From an uncultured SAR86 cluster bacterium (GTDB lineage Bacteria > Pseudomonadota > Gammaproteobacteria > Magnimaribacterales > D2472), in assembly GCA_902558095.1 (NCBI GenBank), contig CACECP010000005.1, forward strand, positions 16,387 through 80,386: a stretch of 64,000 nt of DNA, given 5' to 3'. The notes under the pieces are model-generated. The model had not been told where the DNA came from. It searched no databases and was given only the letters and a program-made list of their open reading frames with translations. Position numbers and translations under genes: made by a program. This document shows positions 52,605 to 61,356 of this stretch, piece by piece; position 1 is the stretch's first letter; the number at the start of each line of letters is the position of its first letter.

Positions 52605-54722
52605 TTAATCTAAATAGTTTGACCAATTTTCATTAATTTCAGATAAGGTTGAACCATAAAATGAGTCAATAAGTCTATTTTGTAGTTCAAGTTGTTGGCC
52701 TCCGTCACGAGTCATCGTTCTTAAACTAAGGCCTCTTATATCCTTACGATAGCCTTTTCTAAAGATACTTAATGGAATATTAAAATAAAAGCCCTTATCA
52801 AACGAGCCTTCTCCAAACTGCTCTGCAGTTACGTTAGTTTGAGAAAAGAAAAAGCCTGCGTTCCAACCAGAAGGCATTCTTCTTGAAATATCTAAGGTAT
52901 ATCCCTCATCACCGGCTAAATATTTACCATAGCTCCATTTAGTTAAAATATTTGTACTTGGATGATAATAAGCTAAATTAAATCTTGGCATTGTTGCCTC
53001 ATAATCAAGAAAATCAAGTTTTTGGTCATATGATCTTTTTTTTACTTTGTTGTACTCAATACCAATAGCTATGTCAGATTCAAAGGGCTTATATAATAAT
53101 TCGGCCGCAAAACCACCATACATATATTCAAGATATCCGTAGCTAAGCTTTGCATATAAATCATCATAAATAGGCCTGATATATTCAAGATTTAAATTTG
53201 TTATGTAGATGTCACTCGAACCTTGTTGAAGATAGTCAACAATTTCAGTTCTTACTGGAGGTAACCGAGTATTTGGTATTGATAATTTATCATCAAAATT
53301 ATCAATAACTGATTTTCCTATTGTTGAATAAAGAACTAGATTCCTATTGAATTGTATTTCAGTGGATACTTTTATACCTAAACCTGTATAAATAAATTGC
53401 TCTGGAGAGCCAATATGAGTCTTTAGGTCAGGTGCAATTGTATTAATAACTACTGGGAAATTAACTCTAGGTTGAAATGCATGTTTTTTATATTCAAGTT
53501 CTTTTGAATTACTAACATCGGTATATCTCTTTATAATTACATCTGGGTATCTATCATCTAAATTAAGATCGCTTGATCTATATTTAATACTATTAATTTT
53601 TGAGCCTCTTACAACTTGGCCAACCTCGATTTTATTTATATTTATATCATTTAATTTTGCGATATTGTTTGATATATATGCAGCTCTTGAAGTATATATA
53701 ATTGGATTAAAGTGTTCAGCTGAATCAATATTTAAGTGAAGGGTATCATTCTGCACTGATGCTGATTGAAGGAAAAGTTGATTCTTGTTCAAATTATCCA
53801 GTAAGTCTAAATAAAATTCATTTTCTTTGGTTGACTGATTAAAATTATTGTTTTGTATATCAGGCTTAAATGCATTTTTTTTTCGATGAGCTTTTTTTGC
53901 CGAAAATCCAACTGAGAAGGTTATGTTCCATGAGTTACCTTTAATGTATGAGATGTCAATATTCCCATATTCTTTATATCTATAACTAAATCCATAGTTA
54001 ATATCAGAATCCTTTTGTCTAACCTCGTAAGATTCATCTGATAAACCTTCACCACAACAACCAAATTTAAAATAATCAAAGGGGTCATTCTCAACCTTGA
54101 AAGTAAGGTTACTTACTCTAGGTATATTAAATTCTATACCTATCAGTGGTGTAGCCTTGCCATGAAAGATTGTTTTAAGATTTGGTTCTCCACCAAGACC
54201 AATATTAACTTTTTCTCTTGCTTTAAATCTATCACTAAAAATAGAAAAGGGATTATTTATACTTGAGTCACCTACAAATTTTCCCCAACCCAATCCTGAT
54301 GTTAATTTTAGATTATTAAAATCATAAGTCGAAACTATGTACTCTCTAGTAAATTGTCCTGTTCCTGCAAAATCATCTAGACCGATAGCAAATCTTGGTA
54401 ATAAAGTGGATTGAGGCTGATAAGATAACTTTATATTAAATCCCTTATCAAGATATAGACCTTTTGCATCTCCCCATTTAAGATCATCAGGCCTGTAGTA
54501 AAAATAACTAGCCTCTAGCCAATCGAAAGGTGTAACTGTGATTGTTCCTAGTTTTACATAATTGCTTCTATTAAAAGTAAGATATACTGATTGTTCTTGA
54601 TGAATCTCAGCAGAAGGTAGATTAATTAATCCTGTTTGACCAAGGGAATTATATGAGCTTGCTTGTATATTGATATTTATAATTATAATTATAAAACTAA
54701 AAATATATCTTAATCTCATCAT
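52605..54722 (-). CDS. YjbH-family exopolysaccharide-associated outer membrane protein
   Basis: A 705-residue protein with a signal peptide (about 1-21) and the YjbH pattern: SLGQTGLINLPSAEIHQEQS near 26-45 and TPFDWLEASYFYYRP near 63, then many amphipathic beta-strand segments ending SLSEINENWSNYLD. YjbH-like proteins are predicted outer membrane barrels tied to exopolysaccharide production in E. coli (yjbEFGH). It lies 37 bp after the Wza-like gene, so both probably secrete a common polymer. Function beyond that is inferred. Confidence 0.8.
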   Translation of the reverse strand: MMRLRYIFSFIIIIININIQASSYNSLGQTGLINLPSAEIHQEQSVYLTFNRSNYVKLGTITVTPFDWLEASYFYYRPDDLKWGDAKGLYLDKGFNIKLSYQPQSTLLPRFAIGLDDFAGTGQFTREYIVSTYDFNNLKLTSGLGWGKFVGDSSINNPFSIFSDRFKAREKVNIGLGGEPNLKTIFHGKATPLIGIEFNIPRVSNLTFKVENDPFDYFKFGCCGEGLSDESYEVRQKDSDINYGFSYRYKEYGNIDISYIKGNSWNITFSVGFSAKKAHRKKNAFKPDIQNNNFNQSTKENEFYLDLLDNLNKNQLFLQSASVQNDTLHLNIDSAEHFNPIIYTSRAAYISNNIAKLNDININKIEVGQVVRGSKINSIKYRSSDLNLDDRYPDVIIKRYTDVSNSKELEYKKHAFQPRVNFPVVINTIAPDLKTHIGSPEQFIYTGLGIKVSTEIQFNRNLVLYSTIGKSVIDNFDDKLSIPNTRLPPVRTEIVDYLQQGSSDIYITNLNLEYIRPIYDDLYAKLSYGYLEYMYGGFAAELLYKPFESDIAIGIEYNKVKKRSYDQKLDFLDYEATMPRFNLAYYHPSTNILTKWSYGKYLAGDEGYTLDISRRMPSGWNAGFFFSQTNVTAEQFGEGSFDKGFYFNIPLSIFRKGYRKDIRGLSLRTMTRDGGQQLELQNRLIDSFYGSTLSEINENWSNYLD

Positions 54723-54759
54723 CTAAAGCATATTAAAAACATCAAAATAGTTGTGTTAA

Positions 54760-56574
54760 TTAATTATTAATTGAATTGAGTGATGCTATTGATAAAGCCA
54801 AGCTACTAAAAATTGGTGCAACAGTTGCATAAAAATTTACACCCTCAATCTTGCCAATATGTCTTGGAACATAAATAACTGATCCCGGATAAATATCAAC
54901 ATCTTGTGCAAGAAATTTTTTTAAACCACTTACATGTACTTTTCGGGTTTCACCATTTGGAGCAACGACAAAAATTGTGTCCTTAGATGAATACCTAGAA
55001 AGCCCACCTGACTGTTCAATATATTCTGATATTCCAATATTTTCTTTAAATAGTACTGATCCTGGATTTCCAACCTCTCCAAATATATATACATTAGAAT
55101 CATATGAAGGAATATGAATAGAATCTTTGTCGCTTAAATAAATATTGCTTTGTATATTATCTTTGAGTTTTGTTTCATCAAATTCTGCTATTACTCTTCC
55201 AACTGGTTTATGTGATTTTATTTCTGATAGAACATATGCCAAACCTTCTCCACCCCCACCTCCTGGAATTGACCCTGGACTAGTAGCGATAAAGGTAATG
55301 AGATTGCGATATGCTTTTTCTACAAATAAAGATTCTAAATCTTGAGTACTTTTTCTTATCAAGCTCCCGCCAAAGGGATATGCTGATTTAGTATATCCAC
55401 CTGCTCTTTCAATAATGTCTAATAATCTATCGGAAGAGGATATAGAGTATTTTCCAGGATGTTTGACTTTTCCTGAAATTGTTACTACACCAATATTTTC
55501 TTTTTCAGCATAAATAGAATCAAGATTCTTTAGTTCATAAACATTAAATTGATTTGATTGAAGATCAAACGTATTAAAATCATCATTTTTAAAAGTAACT
55601 ACTCTTAAGTTTTCATTTTTTGATTCAATCTTTAAGCCACCTGCATAATTAATTAAATCATTTACCGTTTCTCCATCAACCATCTCAAATACAGCGGTGT
55701 TATTGAAACCGTAGCCAGCTCTTACTAAATTTTTTACTGGCTCGATATGAATGGAGTCGCCTGACATAAGGTAAGGTATGTTTTCAATCTCTCCAAAAAT
55801 TAGAGCTTTATAGAGATCTACATGAATATCTGGCTTGTTTTGTCTTTTTATAACAATTTTTCTTAGGCTGCCATTTTCATTAGCTCCTCCTGCAACATTG
55901 AGAGCTTGAAGAATATTAGAATTCCCACTTAGAGTATAAATACCAGGAAATTCAACATTACCTGTTATTAAAACATTAATATCTCTTATTCTTGAAAGTG
56001 TAACTACAACATTTAAACCAATAAAAGATTGTGAATATTTTTGCTTTATCACATCAACTACTTGTTCAAAATTTAGTCCAGCAATAGCTATGCTACCAAT
56101 ATTATCTAGAAGAATAGTGCCATCTCTTTGTACTTCCACCTGATAGCTGTTATTTCTTATTCCTTCGGTTGCACCATAGAGTTGCAGTTTTATGACATCA
56201 CCAAAGTCAACAATGTAATTATTACCAAAATTTGGTTCATTTAAAGGCATAAAAGAGGATTGCATAGAATTAAAGATCCTTAAGCCATATCGTTCAGTTT
56301 CATTTTCAATATTTTGTTTCTTTTTAAATTCTTCCCATTCTTTTACAGATTCTAATTTAGATAATTTAGTTGAGGGTCTTCTTTGAAATTCTTTATCATC
56401 TTCATCCGCATTACCTTCTATTTCTTTCATCACATCGTCACGCACTGCATCAGGCAAACTTTCAAGAAAATTTTTATCAAAACCGTCCAAATCTGCAATT
56501 GCTTGAGCAATTAATGGACTGGGAAAAAAAAGAGTCATTAAAATAAAAGGGCTTATGATATTAATTGGTTTCAT
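54760..56574 (-). CDS. Wza-like polysaccharide export protein with SLBB domains
   Basis: A 604-residue periplasmic/outer membrane protein of the polysaccharide export family. A signal peptide (about 1-23, ending IAQA) is followed by a disordered acidic region, the Poly_export domain near 120-200 (YIVDFGDVIKLQLYGATEG and VEVQRDGTILLDNIGSIAIA) and several SLBB domains (NVLITGNVEFPGIYTLSG near 209, VVTISGKVKHPGKYSISS near 366, VYIFGEVGNPGSVLFKE near 497). It ends with a short hydrophobic stretch. It likely forms the export channel. No Wzc or Wzx/Wzy genes are seen within the window. Confidence 0.86.
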   Translation of the reverse strand: MKPINIISPFILMTLFFPSPLIAQAIADLDGFDKNFLESLPDAVRDDVMKEIEGNADEDDKEFQRRPSTKLSKLESVKEWEEFKKKQNIENETERYGLRIFNSMQSSFMPLNEPNFGNNYIVDFGDVIKLQLYGATEGIRNNSYQVEVQRDGTILLDNIGSIAIAGLNFEQVVDVIKQKYSQSFIGLNVVVTLSRIRDINVLITGNVEFPGIYTLSGNSNILQALNVAGGANENGSLRKIVIKRQNKPDIHVDLYKALIFGEIENIPYLMSGDSIHIEPVKNLVRAGYGFNNTAVFEMVDGETVNDLINYAGGLKIESKNENLRVVTFKNDDFNTFDLQSNQFNVYELKNLDSIYAEKENIGVVTISGKVKHPGKYSISSSDRLLDIIERAGGYTKSAYPFGGSLIRKSTQDLESLFVEKAYRNLITFIATSPGSIPGGGGGEGLAYVLSEIKSHKPVGRVIAEFDETKLKDNIQSNIYLSDKDSIHIPSYDSNVYIFGEVGNPGSVLFKENIGISEYIEQSGGLSRYSSKDTIFVVAPNGETRKVHVSGLKKFLAQDVDIYPGSVIYVPRHIGKIEGVNFYATVAPIFSSLALSIASLNSINN

Positions 56575-56604
56575 AATTATTGAGTGTAAATTTTAATCAT
56601 TATA

Positions 56605-56880
56605 TCAGTTTAAATAATTTTTTAATTTAAAAGAAGCTTTGAAAGTGAATCTATAAAAAGGTTTAATAGTATATGTTATTCCTGTTTTTGGATTTCTTCC
56701 TATTCTTTTTGGAGTGTATTTATATGAAAATGAGCCATAGTTTGCAATTTTTATTGTCTTACTTTTGGTATTATCTTTAATTAAATCAAAAAATTTATTT
56801 ACAAAATCTTTTGATTCTTTCATATTTAGATTAGTATTTTTCTTTATATTTTCTGATATTCTTTTCTTTGTTAATTTCAT
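56605..56880 (-). CDS. ihfA: Integration host factor alpha / HU-family DNA-bending protein
   Basis: A 91-residue protein of the HU/IHF family. The DNA-binding arm holds RIGRNPKTGITYTIKPFYRF near 59-78, with the intercalating Pro, and KIANYGSFSYKY near 44 is conserved. Location right after pheT (one-base overlap, TAATG) is the classical position of ihfA in gammaproteobacteria. The sequence is divergent (more Lys/Asn) as in streamlined genomes. Confidence 0.85.
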   Translation of the reverse strand: MKLTKKRISENIKKNTNLNMKESKDFVNKFFDLIKDNTKSKTIKIANYGSFSYKYTPKRIGRNPKTGITYTIKPFYRFTFKASFKLKNYLN

Positions 56881-58799
56881 TACTTAATACCGGGTATTTC
56901 AATTCCCTCTATTGCTAAAGACTCTTCGATTAGGGGCTTAAAAATTTGATTCACGTCTTCATCGGTAAGAGTCTTTTCATTGGATTGGAAAATAAATCTA
57001 TAACCTATTTTAATTTTATTAGTTTTAGTATTTTCATAAAAATCAAAAACAAAAACCTCTTTTAGAAATTTATTTTCAAATTTTGTAATTAAATTATTAA
57101 GATTTTCCATGCTTGCATTCTTAGAAAGGGAATATGATAGATCTCTATATATTTTTGGCAAATCAGATATAGGACTATACTCTTTAAATTCTTTTAGACG
57201 ACTCGATTCTGACTCATACCCTAGAATAGCTTCGTTAAATTCAGATAAATTAATCTCAAGAAAGTAAATTTTGGCCTTTGCTTTTGTATTTAGATTGTTT
57301 CTATTGATTTCTTCTTCAACAGATTCAAGATTTGATACATATCTAGAAATAATTGAAGAGACATACGACTGGTCAATTTTTTTAGAAAAATTTTGATAGT
57401 TTTTACCCATTCTGCCGCTAGCTATGATTCCTAATTTTCTTTGTTTTACTTGAGTTCCATCAGCGTCTTGTGTGTAAATATCTGAGATTTCAAATAATTT
57501 AACTGAATCTTGTTGTCTTCTTTCGTTAAATAGTAAATTTTCTATAAGCGAAACTTTTAGATTTTCACGAAAATAGGGTTTGTTAGAATCAATAGGATTA
57601 TCTATCTTTATAGCATTATTTAATGATATTTCAGAAAACGGGGAGTTAATAACTTCATTAAAACCATTATCAATTAATAGGCCTTTTATCTTTTCCTCTT
57701 TAACTCTTTCAAAACCCTTAAGAGGCTTCGATTTCTTAAGTTGGAGTGGGACAATATTAATATTGTTATACCCAATACATCTTGCTACCTCTTCTGCCAA
57801 ATCATTTTGTGTTTTAACATCACTTCTATGAGAAGGAACTTCGATTGTATTTTTTGAAATTGTAAAGCCTAAGCTTCTTAAATATATTTTATACTCATTG
57901 TTATTTATATTGGAGCCAAGAATATTGTTAATGGCATTAAGATCATATGGAACTAATTTTTTTGAATATTTTTTATAAGTTTTTGAAAATAATTCTAGAG
58001 ATAGAATATTTGCATGTTTTTGAACTATGTAAATAAATCGCCTAAGAACATCTTCCTGACATAATGGATCAACTCCCCTTTCAAATTTATATGCTGCATC
58101 AGACTGGATCCCATATTTGATACATTTACCAATAATTTTTTCAGGATTAAAATATGCGCATTCAACTAATACTGATCTTGTTTCAGAGGAGCATGAGGTG
58201 CTCTCTCCCCCAACAATACCTGCTAGATTAATAACCTTTTTATCATCCAGAAATACTAAATTTTTTCCAACCAACTTTATATCTTTATCTAATAAAGTAC
58301 TAAAATTAGATGTAATATTTATTTCATCCAGACAAAGTTGATTCTTAATTTTTTTTGAATCATAGCAATGTGTGGGCTGTCCCGTCTCATAGGCAATATA
58401 ATTTGAAACATCTGTAAAAAAGTTTTTTTTATTTATATCAAATATTTTAAAATATTCATTAAGCTCATCTTCATATGACTTTATATCACCATCAACTTCA
58501 ATTTTTAAAAAAGATATTCTTGGGCAATCGTCTATGGCATTATTAGTAAAATCTATTTCATAAGATTTGATTTGGCCATCAAATTTCTCATTATTAAATT
58601 TTATATCATAGAAAACATTTAAATCTCTAAGCAATCCATTAATTGAAAGACAGTCACCTCTATTTGGAGTAAATTCTATATCAAAAATCTCATCTAAGAT
58701 TTCATGCTCATGTCCTAAGTGAAATAATTTATCTGATAAATCATTTAAAGAAGGAACCGGGTATATGTGTTTTGCAAGATGTTTATATGCTATTTTCAT
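56880..58799 (-). CDS. pheT: Phenylalanyl-tRNA synthetase beta subunit lacking the tRNA-binding (B2) domain
   Basis: A 639-residue PheRS beta subunit; E. coli PheT has 795. The N-terminal B1 segment (about 1-34) leads straight into IEFTPNRGDCLSINGLLRD near 41-59, which in E. coli lies near 151-170. The EMAP-like OB-fold tRNA-binding domain between them is missing (about 115 residues). The B3/B4 editing region (DVSNYIAYETGQPTHCYD near 130 and LAGIVGGE near 195), B5 and core (AEEVARCIGYNNI near 337) and the C-terminal FDX-ACB anticodon-binding domain (about 545-639) are present. It overlaps pheS by 4 bp. Confidence 0.93.
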   Translation of the reverse strand: MKIAYKHLAKHIYPVPSLNDLSDKLFHLGHEHEILDEIFDIEFTPNRGDCLSINGLLRDLNVFYDIKFNNEKFDGQIKSYEIDFTNNAIDDCPRISFLKIEVDGDIKSYEDELNEYFKIFDINKKNFFTDVSNYIAYETGQPTHCYDSKKIKNQLCLDEINITSNFSTLLDKDIKLVGKNLVFLDDKKVINLAGIVGGESTSCSSETRSVLVECAYFNPEKIIGKCIKYGIQSDAAYKFERGVDPLCQEDVLRRFIYIVQKHANILSLELFSKTYKKYSKKLVPYDLNAINNILGSNINNNEYKIYLRSLGFTISKNTIEVPSHRSDVKTQNDLAEEVARCIGYNNINIVPLQLKKSKPLKGFERVKEEKIKGLLIDNGFNEVINSPFSEISLNNAIKIDNPIDSNKPYFRENLKVSLIENLLFNERRQQDSVKLFEISDIYTQDADGTQVKQRKLGIIASGRMGKNYQNFSKKIDQSYVSSIISRYVSNLESVEEEINRNNLNTKAKAKIYFLEINLSEFNEAILGYESESSRLKEFKEYSPISDLPKIYRDLSYSLSKNASMENLNNLITKFENKFLKEVFVFDFYENTKTNKIKIGYRFIFQSNEKTLTDEDVNQIFKPLIEESLAIEGIEIPGIK

Positions 58800-59521
58800 T
58801 TGAATTGATTTAAAAAATCTAGATTAGATTTATAAAATTCTCTAATGTCGTTTACTCCGTGCTTGAGCATAGCTATTCTTTCAATTCCTAATCCAAACGC
58901 TAGGCCACTATATAAATTTGAATCAATATCACAGTTCTCAAGAACAACCGGATTAACAATACCGCATCCAAGAATCTCAAGCCATTTATTGTCTTTTGCT
59001 AAAATATCTACTTCTGCTGATGGTTCTGTAAATGGGAAATATGATGGTCTAAATCTAAGTTTTATATTTTCTCCAAAAAGAGAGTGTACAATTTTAAAAA
59101 TAAGATCTTTCAAATTAGCGAAACTAACACCCTTATCAACATATATACCTTCAACCTGATGAAACATTGGTAAATGTGTAGCATCATCATCTTTTCTAAA
59201 AACTTTACCGCCAGAGATAAAAGCTATAGGTGGTTTTTTTTCTAACATACCTCTAACCTGAACAGGTGATGTATGAGTTCGAAGAAGACTGCTTTTATTA
59301 TTTACATAAAATGTATCATGCATTTGTCTTGCTGGATGAGACTTTTTAATATTTAGCATGTCGAAGTTGAATTTCTCAGTTTCAATTTCTGGTCCATCAA
59401 CAATCTCAAAACCAAGTTCTATTAATAACTCCATAATGAAGTCTTTCATATTATTTATAGGATGATGAGAGCCAAGATCTTTTTCAAGCCTTGGTAAATT
59501 AGTGTCTTTATAAGGGGACAT
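58796..59521 (-). CDS. pheS: Phenylalanyl-tRNA synthetase alpha subunit lacking the N-terminal coiled coil
   Basis: A 241-residue PheRS alpha subunit; E. coli PheS has 327. It begins directly at the catalytic domain (HHPINNMKDFIMELLIELGF near 19), so the roughly 90-residue N-terminal coiled-coil tRNA-contacting domain is absent. Catalytic motifs are intact: HPARQMHDTFY near 62, THTSPVQVRGM near 82, FRKDDDATHLPMFHQVEGI near 107, RPSYFPFTEPSAEVDI near 157 and GLAFGLGIERIAMLKHG near 208. Only 10 bp separate its ATG from the rplT stop upstream, leaving no room for the missing domain. Confidence 0.94.
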   Translation of the reverse strand: MSPYKDTNLPRLEKDLGSHHPINNMKDFIMELLIELGFEIVDGPEIETEKFNFDMLNIKKSHPARQMHDTFYVNNKSSLLRTHTSPVQVRGMLEKKPPIAFISGGKVFRKDDDATHLPMFHQVEGIYVDKGVSFANLKDLIFKIVHSLFGENIKLRFRPSYFPFTEPSAEVDILAKDNKWLEILGCGIVNPVVLENCDIDSNLYSGLAFGLGIERIAMLKHGVNDIREFYKSNLDFLNQFK

Positions 59522-59531
59522 CTAAAATTTT

Positions 59532-59879
59532 TTAACTGATTGCTTTTTCTACAACCTTTTTAAAAGTTGAATTATCAGATATCGCTATATCTGATAAAAT
59601 TTTTCTATCTAATCTGATATCTTTCTTAGAAAGAGAGTTAATGAGCTTTGAATAAGAAAGGTCAAGCTCTCTTGAGGCAGCACTTATTCTTGCAATCCAA
59701 AGAGATCTCATCACTCTTTTTCTGTTTTTTCTATCTCTAAAAGCATATTGTAATGATTTAATGCTTGATTGCTTGGCAGTTTTATATAATCTACTTCTGG
59801 CTCCATAATGACCTTTAGTTCTATTTAGAACTTTTTTATGTTTTGCTTTTGCTGTAACTGATTTTGTAACTCTTGGCAT
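59532..59879 (-). CDS. rplT: 50S ribosomal protein L20
   Basis: A 115-residue L20 with the normal start [31 protein letters not shown] near 24, [20 protein letters not shown] near 45-64 and [19 protein letters not shown] near 66. It binds 23S rRNA early in 50S assembly and, in many bacteria, represses the rpmI-rplT part of this operon. One base separates it from rpmI, ten from pheS. Confidence 0.97.
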   Translation of the reverse strand: MPRVTKSVTAKAKHKKVLNRTKGHYGARSRLYKTAKQSSIKSLQYAFRDRKNRKRVMRSLWIARISAASRELDLSYSKLINSLSKKDIRLDRKILSDIAISDNSTFKKVVEKAIS

Positions 59880-59880
59880 T

Positions 59881-60072
59881 TTATTTAATTAATTTTGTGG
59901 CCATTTTAAGAACTGTGCCACTGATTTTATTTAAGCCTCTATTATGTCTTTTTCTTTTAGTAGACTGTTTTGTAAGAATATGGTTCCTGTTGGCGCTTCT
60001 ACTTTTCACAGAAGATCCAGTTTTTTTAAAACGTTTTGAAGCACCTGAATGTGTTTTTAATTTATAACCCAT
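59881..60072 (-). CDS. rpmI: 50S ribosomal protein L35
   Basis: A 63-residue basic protein with the L35 pattern: [19 protein letters not shown] at the start, [19 protein letters not shown] near 24-42 and a short C-terminus. It lies between infC (7-bp gap) and rplT (1-bp gap), the conserved order. Confidence 0.95.
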   Translation of the reverse strand: MGYKLKTHSGASKRFKKTGSSVKSRSANRNHILTKQSTKRKRHNRGLNKISGTVLKMATKLIK

Positions 60073-60079
60073 AATATTC

Positions 60080-60610
60080 TCAATTTTTTTTCTTTAGGGG
60101 AGATAAAACCATTAATAACTGTCTCCCCTCTAATGAAGGCTCTTGATCAACTTGAGCAATATCTTCCAACTCTTTTTTAATGTTATTCAACAGATCAAGT
60201 CCTAAATTACTATTTAAAATTTCCCTACCTCTAAATCGGACGCTTATTTTAGTCTTATCTCCGTCAATAATAAAGCTTTTAATCTTTTTTAATTTAATAT
60301 TATAGTCTCCCGTATCTGTAGATGGCCTGAATTTAATTTCTTTAGTCGTTCTTTTTTTTACTTTTACTTTAGATGACGTTAGATTCTTTTTCTTATCAAA
60401 TAAATGCTTACCATAATCCAATAACTTACAAACTACAGGGTTTGAATCTGAGGGAGATACCTGAACTAAATCTAGGGATGAATTACTAGCCTGCTTCAAA
60501 GCATCATCTAATGTGACAATGCCCTGCTTATCGCCATTTTGATCAATAAGCATGACCTCATGAGCCTTAATCTTATTATTAATAGGGGTTGTATTCTTTT
60601 TAATAGCTAT
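60080..60610 (-). CDS. infC: Translation initiation factor IF-3 (non-AUG start)
   Basis: IF-3, about 176 residues, blocks premature 50S joining and checks the initiator codon. The N-domain has [20 protein letters not shown] and the C-domain [20 protein letters not shown] near 94-113, RFRGREI near 128 and [15 protein letters not shown] at the end. No ATG exists at a suitable place. I take ATA at 60610, with AGGTG 6 bases upstream; ATT at 60604 or GTG at 60619 are alternatives. Rare start codons are the known basis of infC self-regulation. The usual upstream thrS is not here; a PdxH-like gene lies 141 bp upstream. Confidence 0.9.
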   Translation of the reverse strand: MAIKKNTTPINNKIKAHEVMLIDQNGDKQGIVTLDDALKQASNSSLDLVQVSPSDSNPVVCKLLDYGKHLFDKKKNLTSSKVKVKKRTTKEIKFRPSTDTGDYNIKLKKIKSFIIDGDKTKISVRFRGREILNSNLGLDLLNNIKKELEDIAQVDQEPSLEGRQLLMVLSPLKKKN

Positions 60611-60751
60611 GAGGTACACCTAAGCAAATTGATGAGTATAATTTTAGATTTAACAAAAGAGGATTTAACAAAATAGTGTTGAATTTCGTAATTTTTGATT
60701 TTTCATAAATTGGAACTGCATTTTAAACTAATTGATATATTACGTAAATAT

Positions 60752-60779
60752 ATTTCTTTCTAAGGCTGAAGAAAGAAAT
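60752..60779 (-). terminator. Hairpin at pdxH 3' end
   Basis: A 9-bp perfect stem (ATTTCTTTC / GAAAGAAAT) with a 10-base loop overlaps the stop codon of the PdxH-like gene. There is no T-run; it may be a weak terminator separating the polysaccharide genes from the infC operon. The remaining 60620-60751 holds no gene and presumably the infC promoter. Confidence 0.4.
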
Positions 60780-61356
60780 TGTTCCAATCATCATCCTTTA
60801 AAACAAAGGCCTCCCTTTTATTGATCCTTTGATCATGGCCTTCCCAAAATTCAAAATAATAGGGCGTTATGGCATAACCACCCCAGAAATCAGGGCATTT
60901 ATCAAGATTTTCATTATGAATAGAATATTTATATCTTTTTAAAACTGACTGATAGGATTCAATCTCATTTGATTGGTTAGAAGAAATGGCTAGAGCATTT
61001 TTTTTAGGATCTCTACTTTCAAAATATTTCTGATTATATTTTTTAGAAGTTCTTTTTATACTTCCCTTTATTCTAATTTGCTTATCGAGTTTATTCCAAT
61101 AAAGTATTCCTGAAATCTGAGGATGCTCTTCAAAATCTGAAGCTTTAGGCGAATTATAATTTGAAAAAAATATTAAGTCCTTTCCATCAATAAATTTTAA
61201 ATTAACGCATCTAGAATTTACCTCATTGGCAGTATTAGAAAATGATGAAACTACGAAAGCCTCAATATTTCTTTGTTTTTCTTTTAAAGCAATCTTGTAA
61301 AGCTCTATAAGTCTTACATAAGGTTTTTCTTTGCTAGGGTTAATTATTGTTATCAT
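60760..61356 (-). CDS. pdxH: Pyridoxamine 5'-phosphate oxidase-like protein
   Basis: A 198-residue FMN-dependent oxidase that would form pyridoxal phosphate. Features are NSRCVNLKFIDGKDLIFFSN near 47-66 (RxVxLK), SPKASDFEEHPQISGILYW near 69, KQIRIKGSIKR near 91, YFESRDPKKNALAISSNQS near 110-128 and the C-terminal WGGYAITPYYFEFWEGHDQR with IN following. This fits PdxH, although the last residues deviate from the usual RLHDR motif (QRINKR). It overlaps the glycosyltransferase gene by 4 bp, an unusual partner for a cofactor gene. Confidence 0.8.
   Translation of the reverse strand: MITIINPSKEKPYVRLIELYKIALKEKQRNIEAFVVSSFSNTANEVNSRCVNLKFIDGKDLIFFSNYNSPKASDFEEHPQISGILYWNKLDKQIRIKGSIKRTSKKYNQKYFESRDPKKNALAISSNQSNEIESYQSVLKRYKYSIHNENLDKCPDFWGGYAITPYYFEFWEGHDQRINKREAFVLKDDDWNNFFLQP

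Noticed and set aside
58796..59531. pheS as a frameshifted or mis-started gene
   Set aside because: The catalytic domain is intact and rplT ends 10 bp upstream, so no room exists for the missing N-terminus in any frame.
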